Shown here: positions 29,689 through 37,149 of the stretch, piece after piece
Position numbering within the stretch: the first letter of the stretch is position 1
Layout of the letters: each line of letters opens with the position of its first letter
DNA from: a virus
IMG/VR virus record: IMGVR_UViG_3300025300_000031
Location: 1 to 39,239 of that record
DNA: 39,239 nucleotides
Direction: 5' to 3' (one strand)
Notes under the pieces: model-generated
Databases searched by the model: none
Told to the model about the DNA's origin: nothing
What the model saw: the letters and a program-made list of their open reading frames with translations, nothing else
Translations under genes and position numbers: made by a program

Positions 29689-32050
29689 TCATTTCCTCCC
29701 GACCCGCCTGGTTTAGGGCGTTGAAAGATGCCACATCCACGGCATCCGTATCAACAACAGCTTTTTTGATCTGTTGGGACTTGAGCTGAATATCCGCAAC
29801 GCCCGCCTGTAGATCCATTCTTATCCTTGCTATCCTCTCCTGTGCGCGGGCGATGATGTCCTGAACATTGGCCTTGCTCACTTCGATCTCGGCCTGTCCC
29901 TTCGCCTGCTCCAACTGTGCCTCGGCCTTCATCAGTTGAGCCTGGAGTTCCTGCATCTGGCTCGCTGACTGGGCTTGCTGTTCCAGCAGTTGAATTACCT
30001 TATCCGGCAGAATCTCGTCTGCGTCTTTTCTATTGAAATCATGGAGCATTGACCGAATATATGTGACCACTCCGGGTGGATAGACCTGTGCAAGCACCGG
30101 AAGAAGGCTCTGGGAAAGAAGCATTGACTGTTGCATTCTCAGTTGCTTGTTCCCGGACACCGGGTCGCCAAGGAACCGGAAATCAAACTGGCCCCTGATC
30201 TCCTCGCGGGTGAATTCCCTGAATGGATTTAGCGGATGTTGCTGTCCCGATAGGTGGGGCGGAATACCAAGGCCCATTTTGGCTTGCGGGGCAAGCGGAG
30301 GTCCGCCGCCTCCCGGCTCTTGTTGTGTAGCGGCCATCATCTGCTCTTCGGGACTCATGCCCATCTGCGCCTGACCGTTCATGCCCTGGCCTTGCTGAAG
30401 AGCCATCATCATTTGCTGTTCTTGCGGGTTCATTCCCGGCTGGGGTTGCCCACCAGGGCCTTGGCCCGGTTGCGGTGGCCCACCAGGGCCTTGGCCCGGT
30501 TGAATCTGTTGCGCGAGTTTGGGATTGACCTTGATCTCGAATCCGTCCGGCATGAATGCCTGGTAAAGCTGAAACATCATGGTGATGATTTCACTGGCGG
30601 CGGACTGGAACCGCCTGTTCTTGATCTCAAAACCCATCGCACCTTCGCCGAGCGTTCCCTGGAATTCGGCGGCGGATGCCCTTGAGCTTGGATTCAGCTT
30701 TCCAAGAAAAGCGTCAGACACCCCGGTAACAGTCTCGGTCTTTCTCTCGATGAACTGTATAAGCGTACTGAACACGGGGCCATAATCTGGAAGTGTCGGG
30801 AAGGTAATTCTTGCACCTTCGGGAACCGGGATGAGCTTTCCAAGTTCGAGTGTGATCGGGCCTTCTTCAAGAGAATCCGACTCGTAAGCCCCGGTCATCG
30901 CATTGATGAGCGTCGCCCTGTCGATGAACTGGTTCAGAAGGGTATTGGTGATGTCGTCCAGATGGCCGATCCATTCAGCCACACCTTTTCCATAGGGTGA
31001 CTGCGGGCGAGGGGTATATCTGCCAATGACGATTGGGCGTTTCCCGTGCGGATGCACCTCATCAAGATAGGCGGCCTGGAGAAGCGTTTCCGTCTCGACG
31101 TGAACGGTGAAAACCACCTCTTCGAGCAATCCGTCCTTGTCAATGTCATAAGCCCCGTGCCACTTGTAGGCTCTTCGCTTGTTGCGGCCCGGAGTGGAGA
31201 TGACACCCTCGCTTGAATCCTGTTCCTCTTTCGTTTCGGTCGGAGACGAGCTATCATCCCGCTTCTCGAATTGCTTGACACTCTCGAAATCCTTGCGGGT
31301 CATGACATTGTATGCGCCGGTCTTGTACCGTCTGGCGATGGCATCGAAGGGCAACCAGACCTGAAGAATGACCCAGTCAGCCTCTCCCGCCTGAACCCCC
31401 GTTGCGTCCGAGGGAAGGATGACATTTTCCGTGTCAATCATGTCAACCCATGCGCCCTCAAAGATAACCTCTTCCTGCTTTTCAATGAATTCATTTCCAT
31501 CCAGGTCTGTAATGACGCTCGGGATGTTTCGAACCTGGCGTTTCCAGTAAACATGCGCCGCGTAATCTCCCCTTGGGGGAATTGCGGCGGCGAACTCATC
31601 GAGTTTTTCGTAGAGATTCAAGCGGTCATCGGTAACAAGCCATTCAACAAACTGGCGGGCGGCAGGAATTCTCGAAATGTCATCAGATCCAACCGCCGTC
31701 ACGTCCATGATCTGGGAGACACCGAAGATTGAAGCCATGTAACGGGCGGCGGTGGCAAACGAAGCAACGGCAACGGCAGGGAGCTTTATGTTGGATGCGC
31801 CCTCCCAGGGCCAGGTCTTGGACTCGGTTTCCATCTCCAGACGCTTGATCGCGTCACGGCGTTTCGATAACCAGTCGGACCTGGCTTCCATGCCAGCCTT
31901 GGCATCAGCAATGACCATGCGGGCAATCTTCTCCCGCTCGGTCTTGCTTAACCGGATTTCTATCTCTGGCCGCTCCTCATCCGACCGACCTGGTACGGGA
32001 GCGTCGAGATCGATGGCTACAGATGCTGATTCTTCAATATCATCAAGCAA
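29567..32050 (-). CDS. Portal protein
   Basis: 827 residues from a TTG start with AGGGG upstream. The order of features fits a large podovirus portal: an N-terminal stretch with DAKAGMEARSDWLSKRRDAIKR, a stem region (WPWEGASNIKLPAVAVASFATAARYM), the core VAEWIGHLDDITNTLLNQFID, the long helices (GAMGFEIKNRRFQSAASEIIT), and a C-terminal coiled coil with many Gln/Glu/Lys (QEQ-type heptads, KAEAQLEQAKGQAEIEVSKAN). The C-terminal third has an unusual Gly/Pro/Gln/Met-rich insertion. Portals form the dodecamer through which DNA is packaged. The terminase genes are one block upstream. Confidence 0.88.
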   Translation of the reverse strand: MLDDIEESASVAIDLDAPVPGRSDEERPEIEIRLSKTEREKIARMVIADAKAGMEARSDWLSKRRDAIKRLEMETESKTWPWEGASNIKLPAVAVASFATAARYMASIFGVSQIMDVTAVGSDDISRIPAARQFVEWLVTDDRLNLYEKLDEFAAAIPPRGDYAAHVYWKRQVRNIPSVITDLDGNEFIEKQEEVIFEGAWVDMIDTENVILPSDATGVQAGEADWVILQVWLPFDAIARRYKTGAYNVMTRKDFESVKQFEKRDDSSSPTETKEEQDSSEGVISTPGRNKRRAYKWHGAYDIDKDGLLEEVVFTVHVETETLLQAAYLDEVHPHGKRPIVIGRYTPRPQSPYGKGVAEWIGHLDDITNTLLNQFIDRATLINAMTGAYESDSLEEGPITLELGKLIPVPEGARITFPTLPDYGPVFSTLIQFIERKTETVTGVSDAFLGKLNPSSRASAAEFQGTLGEGAMGFEIKNRRFQSAASEIITMMFQLYQAFMPDGFEIKVNPKLAQQIQPGQGPGGPPQPGQGPGGQPQPGMNPQEQQMMMALQQGQGMNGQAQMGMSPEEQMMAATQQEPGGGGPPLAPQAKMGLGIPPHLSGQQHPLNPFREFTREEIRGQFDFRFLGDPVSGNKQLRMQQSMLLSQSLLPVLAQVYPPGVVTYIRSMLHDFNRKDADEILPDKVIQLLEQQAQSASQMQELQAQLMKAEAQLEQAKGQAEIEVSKANVQDIIARAQERIARIRMDLQAGVADIQLKSQQIKKAVVDTDAVDVASFNALNQAGREEMNGTANGGPAPVPGRRAGDTGPPPVEYEEDTGMGDFEVPPE
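30448..30502 (-). repeat. 30-base tandem repeat in the portal gene
   Basis: The sequence GCCCACCAGGGCCTTGGCCC and the following GGTTG occur twice at a 30-base period, encoding two 10-residue units (QPGQGPGGPP and QPGQGPGGQP). The repeats lie in a Gln/Met/Gly/Pro-rich insertion of the portal, a type of sequence prone to slippage or recombination. Length variation between related phages would be expected here. Confidence 0.8.
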
Positions 32051-32059
32051 TTATGGCCC

Positions 32060-32413
32060 CTAAGCGACACCTTCCTTCAGTCTTTTTCTTACATCTCCGA
32101 GATCAAGGTCCAGGAGATCGCAGCAATCTTCAAATTTCAATCGGGACGTCTTCTTGTCTGCTGGTTTTCCGAATATCCATGCCGTGGCCTCGGCCTTCCA
32201 CAGTTTCAGTCCTTCCAGTCGCTCAGAGACGTGGCATCGGCTCGGGTCAATCTGGTAGTCCCTGACGGCCTGAAGAACCACCGCCGAGAGAAGGTTTCTG
32301 CAAGCATCGTCACTGGGCTCTGTGGCCCTGAACTTCTTCAGTTCCTTGTCTATTCTTCCTGGTCTTTTGGTCTTTTTTGAATTATCACGGCTTCGAAGCC
32401 TTGGGCTCATCAC
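32060..32413 (-). CDS. Unknown helical basic protein upstream of the portal
   Basis: 117 residues. The first ~30 residues are very basic (RLRSRDNSKKTKRPGRIDKE), and the C-terminal ~60 contain KAEATAWIF, then RLKFEDCCDLLDLDLGDVRKRL. The last part (F-x-x-C-x-x-L-x-L-D-x-x-x-VR) is a motif I recognise from many phage proteins next to packaging genes. A DNA-binding helix-turn-helix is plausible, but it is not called firmly. It could be the small terminase subunit, which otherwise is not recognised in this window. Confidence 0.55.
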   Translation of the reverse strand: MMSPRLRSRDNSKKTKRPGRIDKELKKFRATEPSDDACRNLLSAVVLQAVRDYQIDPSRCHVSERLEGLKLWKAEATAWIFGKPADKKTSRLKFEDCCDLLDLDLGDVRKRLKEGVA

Positions 32414-32449
32414 TCACCTCCGATTGTGATTTCAGCGGATGGGCATGGA

Positions 32450-32701
32450 TTATGTTCTCGATGCCCTCTTGGAGTCCCGTCCAGCTTTAAGGGAAATCTT
32501 CCCGCCATCGCTACCCGATGATGGTTGCACGGAGTCAACAGAACCTTGCGCCGCCCCGCTTGAGGCAATCTGCGGCATATTGATTCCGCTTTTGGTGGAA
32601 GCACTAGATCCAAAACTCATAGTTCCAGGCAGAACGTGGCCCTTCTGATTGGAGGGTCCACGGGTGTCTGGCTTCACATAGTTATGGTCACCTTTCGGCA
32701 T
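32450..32701 (-). CDS. Small basic, low-complexity protein
   Basis: 83 residues from ATG 32701, preceded by TAAGGAGACAG. The long frame reaching 32923 is rejected. The protein begins MPKGDHNYVKPDTRGPSNQKG and continues Ser/Gly-rich, ending SLKAGRDSKRASRT. The composition suggests a disordered, DNA- or particle-associated protein. It lies between two other small genes at the head of the late operon, so it could be a transcription or packaging accessory. No family is recognised. Confidence 0.55.
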   Translation of the reverse strand: MPKGDHNYVKPDTRGPSNQKGHVLPGTMSFGSSASTKSGINMPQIASSGAAQGSVDSVQPSSGSDGGKISLKAGRDSKRASRT

Positions 32702-32711
32702 TTCTGTCTCC

Positions 32712-32954
32712 TTACAGGATTTTCGCTCCGGTTCGGGCCTCGACAGACTTGATCGTACCCGCGCCCTTCCCGGCCATGATTGCCTTCGCCTCGGCATCCG
32801 AGATGGAGCCATCACCGGGAATTGCCCGGTTGCAAGCATCAACAAATTTCTGCATTGCCGCCGGATTGGGTATCTTGGACGATACCGGCTTTGCGGCGGC
32901 AATCTTCTTCTGATCTTTTTCAATAGCCTTTTTCTTCTTGTCCAGAATTGACAT
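32712..32954 (-). CDS. Small helical protein, first gene of the late operon
   Basis: 80 residues from ATG 32954 after GGAGACAAG. The N-terminus is a lysine-rich helix (LDKKKKAIEKDQKKIAAAKP), and the rest (NPAAMQKFVDACNRAIPGDG, AEAKAIMAGKGAG) is helical with small residues. The gene is the first after the candidate promoter at 33001-33030, so it probably marks the start of the structural transcript. No domain is recognised. Confidence 0.6.
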   Translation of the reverse strand: MSILDKKKKAIEKDQKKIAAAKPVSSKIPNPAAMQKFVDACNRAIPGDGSISDAEAKAIMAGKGAGTIKSVEARTGAKIL

Positions 32955-33000
32955 TCTTGTCTCCAGAAAAGGAAAGCCTAAATTTCATCTGCCCATTTCG

Positions 33001-33030
33001 GATATACATCCTTTCAAAGCAACGTGTCAA
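33001..33030 (-). promoter_or_regulatory. Candidate sigma-70-type promoter of the late operon
   Basis: On the minus strand a perfect TTGACA (33025-33030) is followed after 18 bases by TATATC (33001-33006), which matches the -10 consensus in 4 of 6 positions. The first gene starts at 32954, giving a short leader with a GGAGACAAG ribosome site. The region upstream holds inverted repeats that could block read-through from the terminase transcript or bind a regulator. Confidence 0.5.
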
Positions 33031-33117
33031 CAAGTTTTTTTGATGAATCGGGTTCATTTGTCAAAGGAACAAAATAGAACGGGTTTTGCGGGAATTCTGT
33101 TCTATCCCATAACTCCT

Positions 33118-33176
33118 TTGTTTTCAAGTATATCCTCATAAGACAAAATGAATCATGAGGATATACTTGAAAACAA
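33118..33176. repeat. Perfect 22-base inverted repeat with 15-base loop
   Basis: The arms 33118-33139 (TTGTTTTCAAGTATATCCTC plus AT) and 33155-33176 are exact reverse complements. There is no T run, so it is not a standard terminator. It lies upstream of the late promoter at 33001-33030. It could form a cruciform in DNA, a strong RNA hairpin, or a dimer-binding site. It is one of four strong inverted repeats in this 648-base non-coding region. Confidence 0.85.
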
Positions 33177-33217
33177 ACCACGCACCAAAGAAACCTGGTT
33201 TGTCTGGTGCGTGGTTT
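33175..33217 (-). terminator. 13-base hairpin, probable end of the terminase transcript
   Basis: Arms AAACCACGCACCA (33175-33187) and TGGTGCGTGGTTT (33205-33217) pair exactly. Read on the minus strand the stem is followed by GTTTTC, enough for a weak Rho-independent terminator of the upstream genes. It shares two bases with the 22-base repeat, so the two hairpins are back to back. The plus strand reads CATCC afterwards, so termination is one-directional. Confidence 0.55.
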
Positions 33218-33602
33218 CATCCGGTCTGTCCGGTTAATATCCCAGACAGCTCAGGTGTGAACTGGTGCGTGCGATCCCGGGGGGATAGACCCCCCCCGGC
33301 CATTACTGTGTACGAATGGGCTCGGACAGCATCAAATGGGAAGTTTGTTCCCATATAGGGGGATGGTACGTATTCGCGGGGGTATACTTGATTGCTGTTT
33401 ACAGGGTCTGTTTTTGCACGGGGAGTCCGGCTGGCTGGGGGGTACTCTGAAGTGTTACAGCGTAACAATCGTTTACTGGCAAGGGTTTTCGGGGATCTTC
33501 AACCGTAACATGACCCCCCTCTGTTACGGTTTGAAATTCGCTGAAACCCTTGCCAGTATCGGGTTGTGACGTTGTGACGTTTTGAATGGGGGGGGTAGGG
33601 GT
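33218..33602. promoter_or_regulatory. Non-coding region with nested inverted repeats and TGTTAC half-sites, possible origin or control region
   Basis: No convincing gene was found. Features: a CCGGGGGG/CCCCCCGG hairpin at 33277-33299; the palindrome TGTTAC-AGC-GTAACA with the T..A ends at 33453-33467; a large nested stem whose outer arms are TACTGGCAAGGGTTT (33474-33488) and its reverse complement (33544-33558), with an inner arm TTCAACCGTAACA (33498-33510) against 33522-33535; and a tandem TTGTGACG at 33564-33579. TGTTAC/GTAACA occurs four times between 33453 and 33527. Spaced half-sites plus strong hairpins are typical of replication origins or of multi-site operators. Confidence 0.55.
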
Positions 33603-33944
33603 TTAATGGGGATTTGCCTCAAGCTCTTCGAGTACTTGCTGCCTCTCAACCCATCTTTTCCACGGCCTGCCGTCAGAATCACCACTCAGGCAAACGAAAT
33701 TCCTGGACAGGGCGACTTCCTCGACAATACCGTCGTGCAAACTCATGTCATGTCCCAGGACAAATAGAACACGCATTCCGGCCCGTGGGCGAACCGGCCC
33801 GCTCTTAATCCGGGCTTGCGCCTGTTTCAGCTCCTTTTTCTGCTCATCGGAAAGGGGAATGGACTTGAGCTTTGCGGGACCGGGCCCTATGGATTCTTCA
33901 TCCTCCAGATCTTCTTCCAGGACAAAATCTTCTTCGTTCGTCAT
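33603..33944 (-). CDS. Small acidic protein downstream of terminase
   Basis: 113 residues after GGGGAGAATTGG. The N-terminus is very acidic (NEEDFVLEEDLEDEESIGPG), a basic middle follows (KKELKQAQARIKSGPVRPR), and the last ~55 residues resemble a small SH3/KOW-like beta barrel (GMRVLFVLGHDMSLHDGIVEEVA ... WKRWVERQQVL). It is the last gene before the long non-coding region and would be at the end of the terminase transcript. Function unknown. Confidence 0.55.
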   Translation of the reverse strand: MTNEEDFVLEEDLEDEESIGPGPAKLKSIPLSDEQKKELKQAQARIKSGPVRPRAGMRVLFVLGHDMSLHDGIVEEVALSRNFVCLSGDSDGRPWKRWVERQQVLEELEANPH

Positions 33945-33977
33945 GCCAATTCTCCCCGGCTGGTATGGAAATAACCC

Positions 33978-35585
33978 TCAGTATCCCGTGCTTTGAGCAA
34001 TTCCACGGCGAATATCACTGGCTTTGGAATCCCGAATACTGTCCTGGAATCTCCTTGTTGGCTCCACGTAGGCACGGCCCTGCCGCGCAATGCGTTCCTC
34101 GATGTAGCGCAGGCAGTCAGGATGGTCCCGATTCACCTCCTTCAGCTTGTCTGTCCTCGATTTCTCATAAATCGAGTGCCTGGAACTGTCATCCCACTGG
34201 ACACGGCGCATCTGGTGAATCAAACCATACTTTTCACCCTGCCTGCCGACTTCAATTTTCCCGCAGGCTCCGCGAAAGAACATGATCGATGGGATTTCCC
34301 GCTTTTCGAACGTGTCGTACTCCGGTTTAAGGCCCTTCTTGACAATCCTTACCCCGATTCCCACCGATCCGGGGGATGAGTTGCTTAATTTGATGTTTCT
34401 GAGTCCGGCACGCTCAAGTTCCCGCTTCCAGGACGTCCTGTGTCCACTTACCACGGACGGCTCCTCGGCGGCTTTTCGGTCAATTACGGTCCAGAACGGG
34501 TCGTTTCCGCCATGCTCGGCCCTTTTTGCCTTGATAGCCTGGACCAGTTCCCTCGGACCCCCGTCCACCACAAGCTGATCGTAGTAATACCGCCGTCCCT
34601 CCCGATTAACAGCACAGAAAACAATGCACGACGGCCTCGATCCGTGCGGATCTATGGCCTCATAACGGGTCCATTCCCACGGAATGGGGAAATCCTCGAC
34701 CATATGAGCCTCGCCAATCTCGGGATACGCCACGCCAGCCAGATGAGAGAAGATTCCTTTTTCCCGCGCCAACCTTTCTTCAGGGGGAACCGTCTTCAAG
34801 AACGCCTCTATCTGGTCCCGGCGCAGATGACCCCCGGTGTCAGCGCAGTTTTCCCATATTTCCACCCGCCGGACGTGAATGTTCTTGTCCTCATCCTCCT
34901 GATCACACAGCTCGGAGTCCACCCACGGCTCAATCAGGGGTGTCATGGTGAAAAACGCAATCCCGTCACGTGCCATCAACCCACGCTTGGTCGCCGTCCA
35001 TAACTTGTGAGGGGGGGGCTCGTCAAAACCCGCAATATCAAAGGTTTTCCCCTCAAAAGCCATCGAATCCTGCTGGTATGAGTTGAAATATAGCGTGTTT
35101 CTAAGATTCGGGTTGCAAAGACTCGGAACAGAAGTGGGATCGAAGAACCTGAAGCTGAATCCGCGTATATGTCCGCCATTCTTTATCGGTTCCGCCATGC
35201 CCTCGGGAAGAAGCTCGTAAAACTTTCGTAAATACGTCTGTTCCAGCCAGTTATCGAAGTCCGGGCCGCTCTGAACGCCGATCAGCGGCGGTCCCCAACG
35301 CCCATCCTTCCCGTCCTTCCGGTTCTCAAGGGGCCACCAGTCAGGATATATCTGCATCATGTGGCAAAGCATCTCGAAGATGGCAAAAGTCGTCTTTCCA
35401 GACTGGTTACCACCCGGGATCACCCGTATGGACTGCGGATGGCCCCGGGAATGCTCCTCCTTCTGCCACGGCAGGGGATTATGGAACATCATCGGCTGAA
35501 TGCGCCGAGCCTCGCGCTCCCGAAGCTCCGCTACGCCCAGATCTCGGATTTCTTCACGACTCATGCCGTCAAGAAGACCAGGCAT
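33978..35585 (-). CDS. terL: Terminase large subunit
   Basis: 535 residues from ATG 35585, preceded by GGGGAGCAATAGG; a TTG at 35600 would add five residues. The ATPase signature is clear: Walker A-type GGNQSGKTTFAIF (~58-70) and Walker B FDIAGFDEPP (~182-191, Asp-Glu). The nuclease half has RYEAIDPHG as the first acidic position of the RNase H-like fold, followed by VIDRKAAEEPS and a C-terminal DSSRHSIYEKSRTD segment. It cuts and pumps phage DNA into the head through the portal. A small terminase was not recognised with confidence (see 32060-32413). Confidence 0.93.
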   Translation of the reverse strand: MPGLLDGMSREEIRDLGVAELREREARRIQPMMFHNPLPWQKEEHSRGHPQSIRVIPGGNQSGKTTFAIFEMLCHMMQIYPDWWPLENRKDGKDGRWGPPLIGVQSGPDFDNWLEQTYLRKFYELLPEGMAEPIKNGGHIRGFSFRFFDPTSVPSLCNPNLRNTLYFNSYQQDSMAFEGKTFDIAGFDEPPPHKLWTATKRGLMARDGIAFFTMTPLIEPWVDSELCDQEDEDKNIHVRRVEIWENCADTGGHLRRDQIEAFLKTVPPEERLAREKGIFSHLAGVAYPEIGEAHMVEDFPIPWEWTRYEAIDPHGSRPSCIVFCAVNREGRRYYYDQLVVDGGPRELVQAIKAKRAEHGGNDPFWTVIDRKAAEEPSVVSGHRTSWKRELERAGLRNIKLSNSSPGSVGIGVRIVKKGLKPEYDTFEKREIPSIMFFRGACGKIEVGRQGEKYGLIHQMRRVQWDDSSRHSIYEKSRTDKLKEVNRDHPDCLRYIEERIARQGRAYVEPTRRFQDSIRDSKASDIRRGIAQSTGY

Positions 35586-35609
35586 CCTATTGCTCCCCAA
35601 ATACAGGTA

Positions 35610-35891
35610 TCAAAAATCCCCGTACCTTCCTTTTGCCTCATTCGGCAACAATATCTTCCGCCCGGTATCCCTCTCCACCCGCCCAACCCTGAATCCAAGG
35701 GCAAAAGTATACCATAGAGCCTCGTCCGGTGTTAATTGCTCCTCCCCAACACGATCAAGGTATATCTCAATCGTCTTGGAAACAGGCTTGTAGGGAATCA
35801 TCATGTGTTCAAGACATAACTGGCGGGGATGTATGACTCCAATCTTCGCAGATTCGTCCTCAAGTATCTTTGCTAACTCAAGATCCGTCAT
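35610..35891 (-). CDS. Small helical protein of unknown function
   Basis: 93 residues, overlapping the previous stop by 14 bases. It is helical with several Glu/Leu runs (LELAKILEDESAKIG, PVSKTIEIYLDRVGEE, TPDEALWYTFALGFRVGR). No signal, membrane segment or cysteine pair is seen. It lies between the membrane protein and terminase. A packaging accessory is possible; no family is recognised. Confidence 0.55.
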   Translation of the reverse strand: MTDLELAKILEDESAKIGVIHPRQLCLEHMMIPYKPVSKTIEIYLDRVGEEQLTPDEALWYTFALGFRVGRVERDTGRKILLPNEAKGRYGDF

Positions 35892-36126
35892 TCTCCATCC
35901 TCATGAGGGCTATCTTCTGGCAGAAATCCGACTTCCGCGCTACCGGATGATGCTCGCACTCCCAGGCACTCAAAGAGGCCAGATACAACAAAAACACCGT
36001 CCCCGCAACCAATATCCCCACCCACCACCACCAGCGATATGCCAGAAACCACCATAGTTCGCGGAGGAAAACCAACCCCTCAGAGCCTTGGATTGTAGTT
36101 TTCGAGATAAATCTCTGTCCAGGCAC
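35878..36126 (-). CDS. Small single-span membrane protein
   Basis: 82 residues from GTG 36126 (AGGGG upstream); a TTG at 36129 is one codon earlier. A tryptophan-rich membrane segment (LWWFLAYRWWWWVGILVAGT, continuing into VFLLYLASL) is the dominant feature, then a soluble tail with two cysteines (WECEHHPVARKSDFCQ). It overlaps the citrate-synthase-like gene by 47 bases. It might anchor or partner its upstream neighbour. No family is recognised. Confidence 0.55.
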   Translation of the reverse strand: MPGQRFISKTTIQGSEGLVFLRELWWFLAYRWWWWVGILVAGTVFLLYLASLSAWECEHHPVARKSDFCQKIALMRMENDGS

Positions 36127-36625
36127 CAATTCGACCCCTGATCAACCAGTAAAGAGCCGCTTCCGCCGGAAATCCCAGGGCCAAACAAACAGAACCCGTG
36201 TAACAGGCCGCATTGGGAAAGACCTTCTTGCCGCTTTCGTGGAGTATGTCCGTGATTTCCCTTATCCTGTCCCAGATGTCCCGGTTCCTTACACATAGAA
36301 CACGGTCAATCCTCGAAAGCTCCGGGTCAGGTCTGCCTTTCACGAAACCAGAACCCCAACCAGGAACCAAACGCTTCCCCTTGATTCTGAGCCTCGCCTC
36401 TTCTGCGTAAGAAGACCCGGAAAGGAATCTCACTACCTGGCTCACAGGCCCGTGAACCCCCCCGATAGCAAGCATCCCAGCAGCAATGGATGAAATGTAG
36501 TCCTTCTCAGCCGTCGCGTACTGGGAAATGACAACCGAGCTTAGATTCTCCCTCCTCGCTAACCGATCGTGGACCAACATCAACTCGTCAACCAGAACCC
36601 CGCCTAGCTCCCGAAGAAGAACCAT
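36080..36625 (-). CDS. Citrate-synthase-like protein lacking catalytic residues
   Basis: 181 residues that follow the C-terminal part of citrate synthase in order: ELMLVHDRLARRENLSS (cf. the L-x-H-DHE-x-N-x-S helix), ISSIAAGMLAIGGVHGPVSQ (cf. 'AaigalkGplHGGAn', His58), GKRLVPGWGSGFVKGRPDPE (cf. 'ipGfGHrvyk.DPR'), and KKVFPNAACYTGSVCLALGF (cf. 'yPNVDFYSG...lGiP') with LIRGRIGAWTEIYLE (cf. 'laRt.GWiAhw.E'). The first catalytic His remains, but the GFGH His is Ser92 and the PNVD Asp is Ala140. The N-terminal ~200 residues of a normal enzyme are absent. It is therefore probably a pseudoenzyme of the fold, of unknown use in a phage. Confidence 0.75.
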   Translation of the reverse strand: MVLLRELGGVLVDELMLVHDRLARRENLSSVVISQYATAEKDYISSIAAGMLAIGGVHGPVSQVVRFLSGSSYAEEARLRIKGKRLVPGWGSGFVKGRPDPELSRIDRVLCVRNRDIWDRIREITDILHESGKKVFPNAACYTGSVCLALGFPAEAALYWLIRGRIGAWTEIYLENYNPRL

Positions 36626-36649
36626 ATGGTTAATTCTGCCTCACCGTAT

Positions 36650-36895
36650 CTAAAAGGGGATGTACGCCGCGATCCGTAACAACGTGATAAGGACCATTCC
36701 CGTGAGCAGAAAAATGGTCCAAGTAATGGCCCAAATGGCGATTTGGAGGGGTTTCATCCTCACACCTTCGCGTAACCCGGCACTCCAGGCCCCGCCACCC
36801 CGTTCCACCAGTAGAAATGCGCCCACCATACAGAGACAGGTTCCACGTGAAACCCTATAACACCCCAGGAACCGTTTGGCAAGACCAAGCATCAT
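36650..36895 (-). CDS. Small membrane protein with two hydrophobic segments
   Basis: 81 residues if ATG 36895 is used (AGGGG lies five bases upstream). Two hydrophobic stretches are visible (TCLCMVGAFLLV and IAIWAITWTIFLLTGMVLIT). A shorter version from ATG 36757 (35 residues, MKPLQIAIWAITW onward) with AAGG upstream would contain only the second. Which start is used is unclear. It is the first gene of the terminase block and starts the minus-strand transcript here. Confidence 0.45.
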   Translation of the reverse strand: MMLGLAKRFLGCYRVSRGTCLCMVGAFLLVERGGGAWSAGLREGVRMKPLQIAIWAITWTIFLLTGMVLITLLRIAAYIPF

Positions 36896-37078
36896 GGGGC
36901 CCCTAATCCTGTCCCGGGCAACATGTGACAACCGGCAAATGGATAAGGGGCCCCTTTGTGGGGACGGCACAGGGAGGGGGATGCAAAGCGCGAGGTCGCG
37001 CTTTGGGAAAATTTTGTCAAGGCTTTTTTTGGGGCCTCGCCGTCCTTATCATCGGGAAAAATGGGGCCCTTTTTTCAA
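36896..37078. other. Non-coding, GC-rich spacer with a perfect hairpin
   Basis: No gene is seen. It contains GGGGCCCC-type palindromes near 36896-36904 and 36944-36955, and a perfect nine-base hairpin, AAAGCGCGA / TCGCGCTTT with a GG turn, at 36985-37004. A TTGACA on the minus strand (37016-37021) has no matching -10 element. The spacer separates the terminase block from the iteron array and the cassette terminator, so it should hold the promoter of the terminase transcript, but none is convincing. Confidence 0.45.
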
Positions 37079-37140
37079 TGATAAGTTTGTCGGTTTGCGA
37101 TGATAGGTTTCAATGATAAGTTTCGAATGATAAGTTTCGG
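37079..37140. repeat. Second iteron-like array (ATGATAAGTTT / TCGGTTTGC)
   Basis: ATGATAAGTTT starts at 37078-37079 and recurs near 37113-37123 and 37127-37137, with a variant ATGATAGGTTT at 37100-37110 and TCGGTTTGC at 37090-37098. From 37091 on, the GTTT cores are 14, 13 and 14 bases apart. The TCGGTTTGC copy is identical to the array at 1-38. Two arrays with the same spacing and core, about 2.1 kb apart if the genome is circular, suggest one binding protein. Confidence 0.65.
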
Positions 37141-37149
37141 GGCGCGGAC

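Noticed and set aside
37000-37021. Minus-strand promoter for the terminase block with TTGACA at 37016-37021
   Set aside because: Bases at the -10 distance are GC-rich (GACCTC), so there is no matching element.
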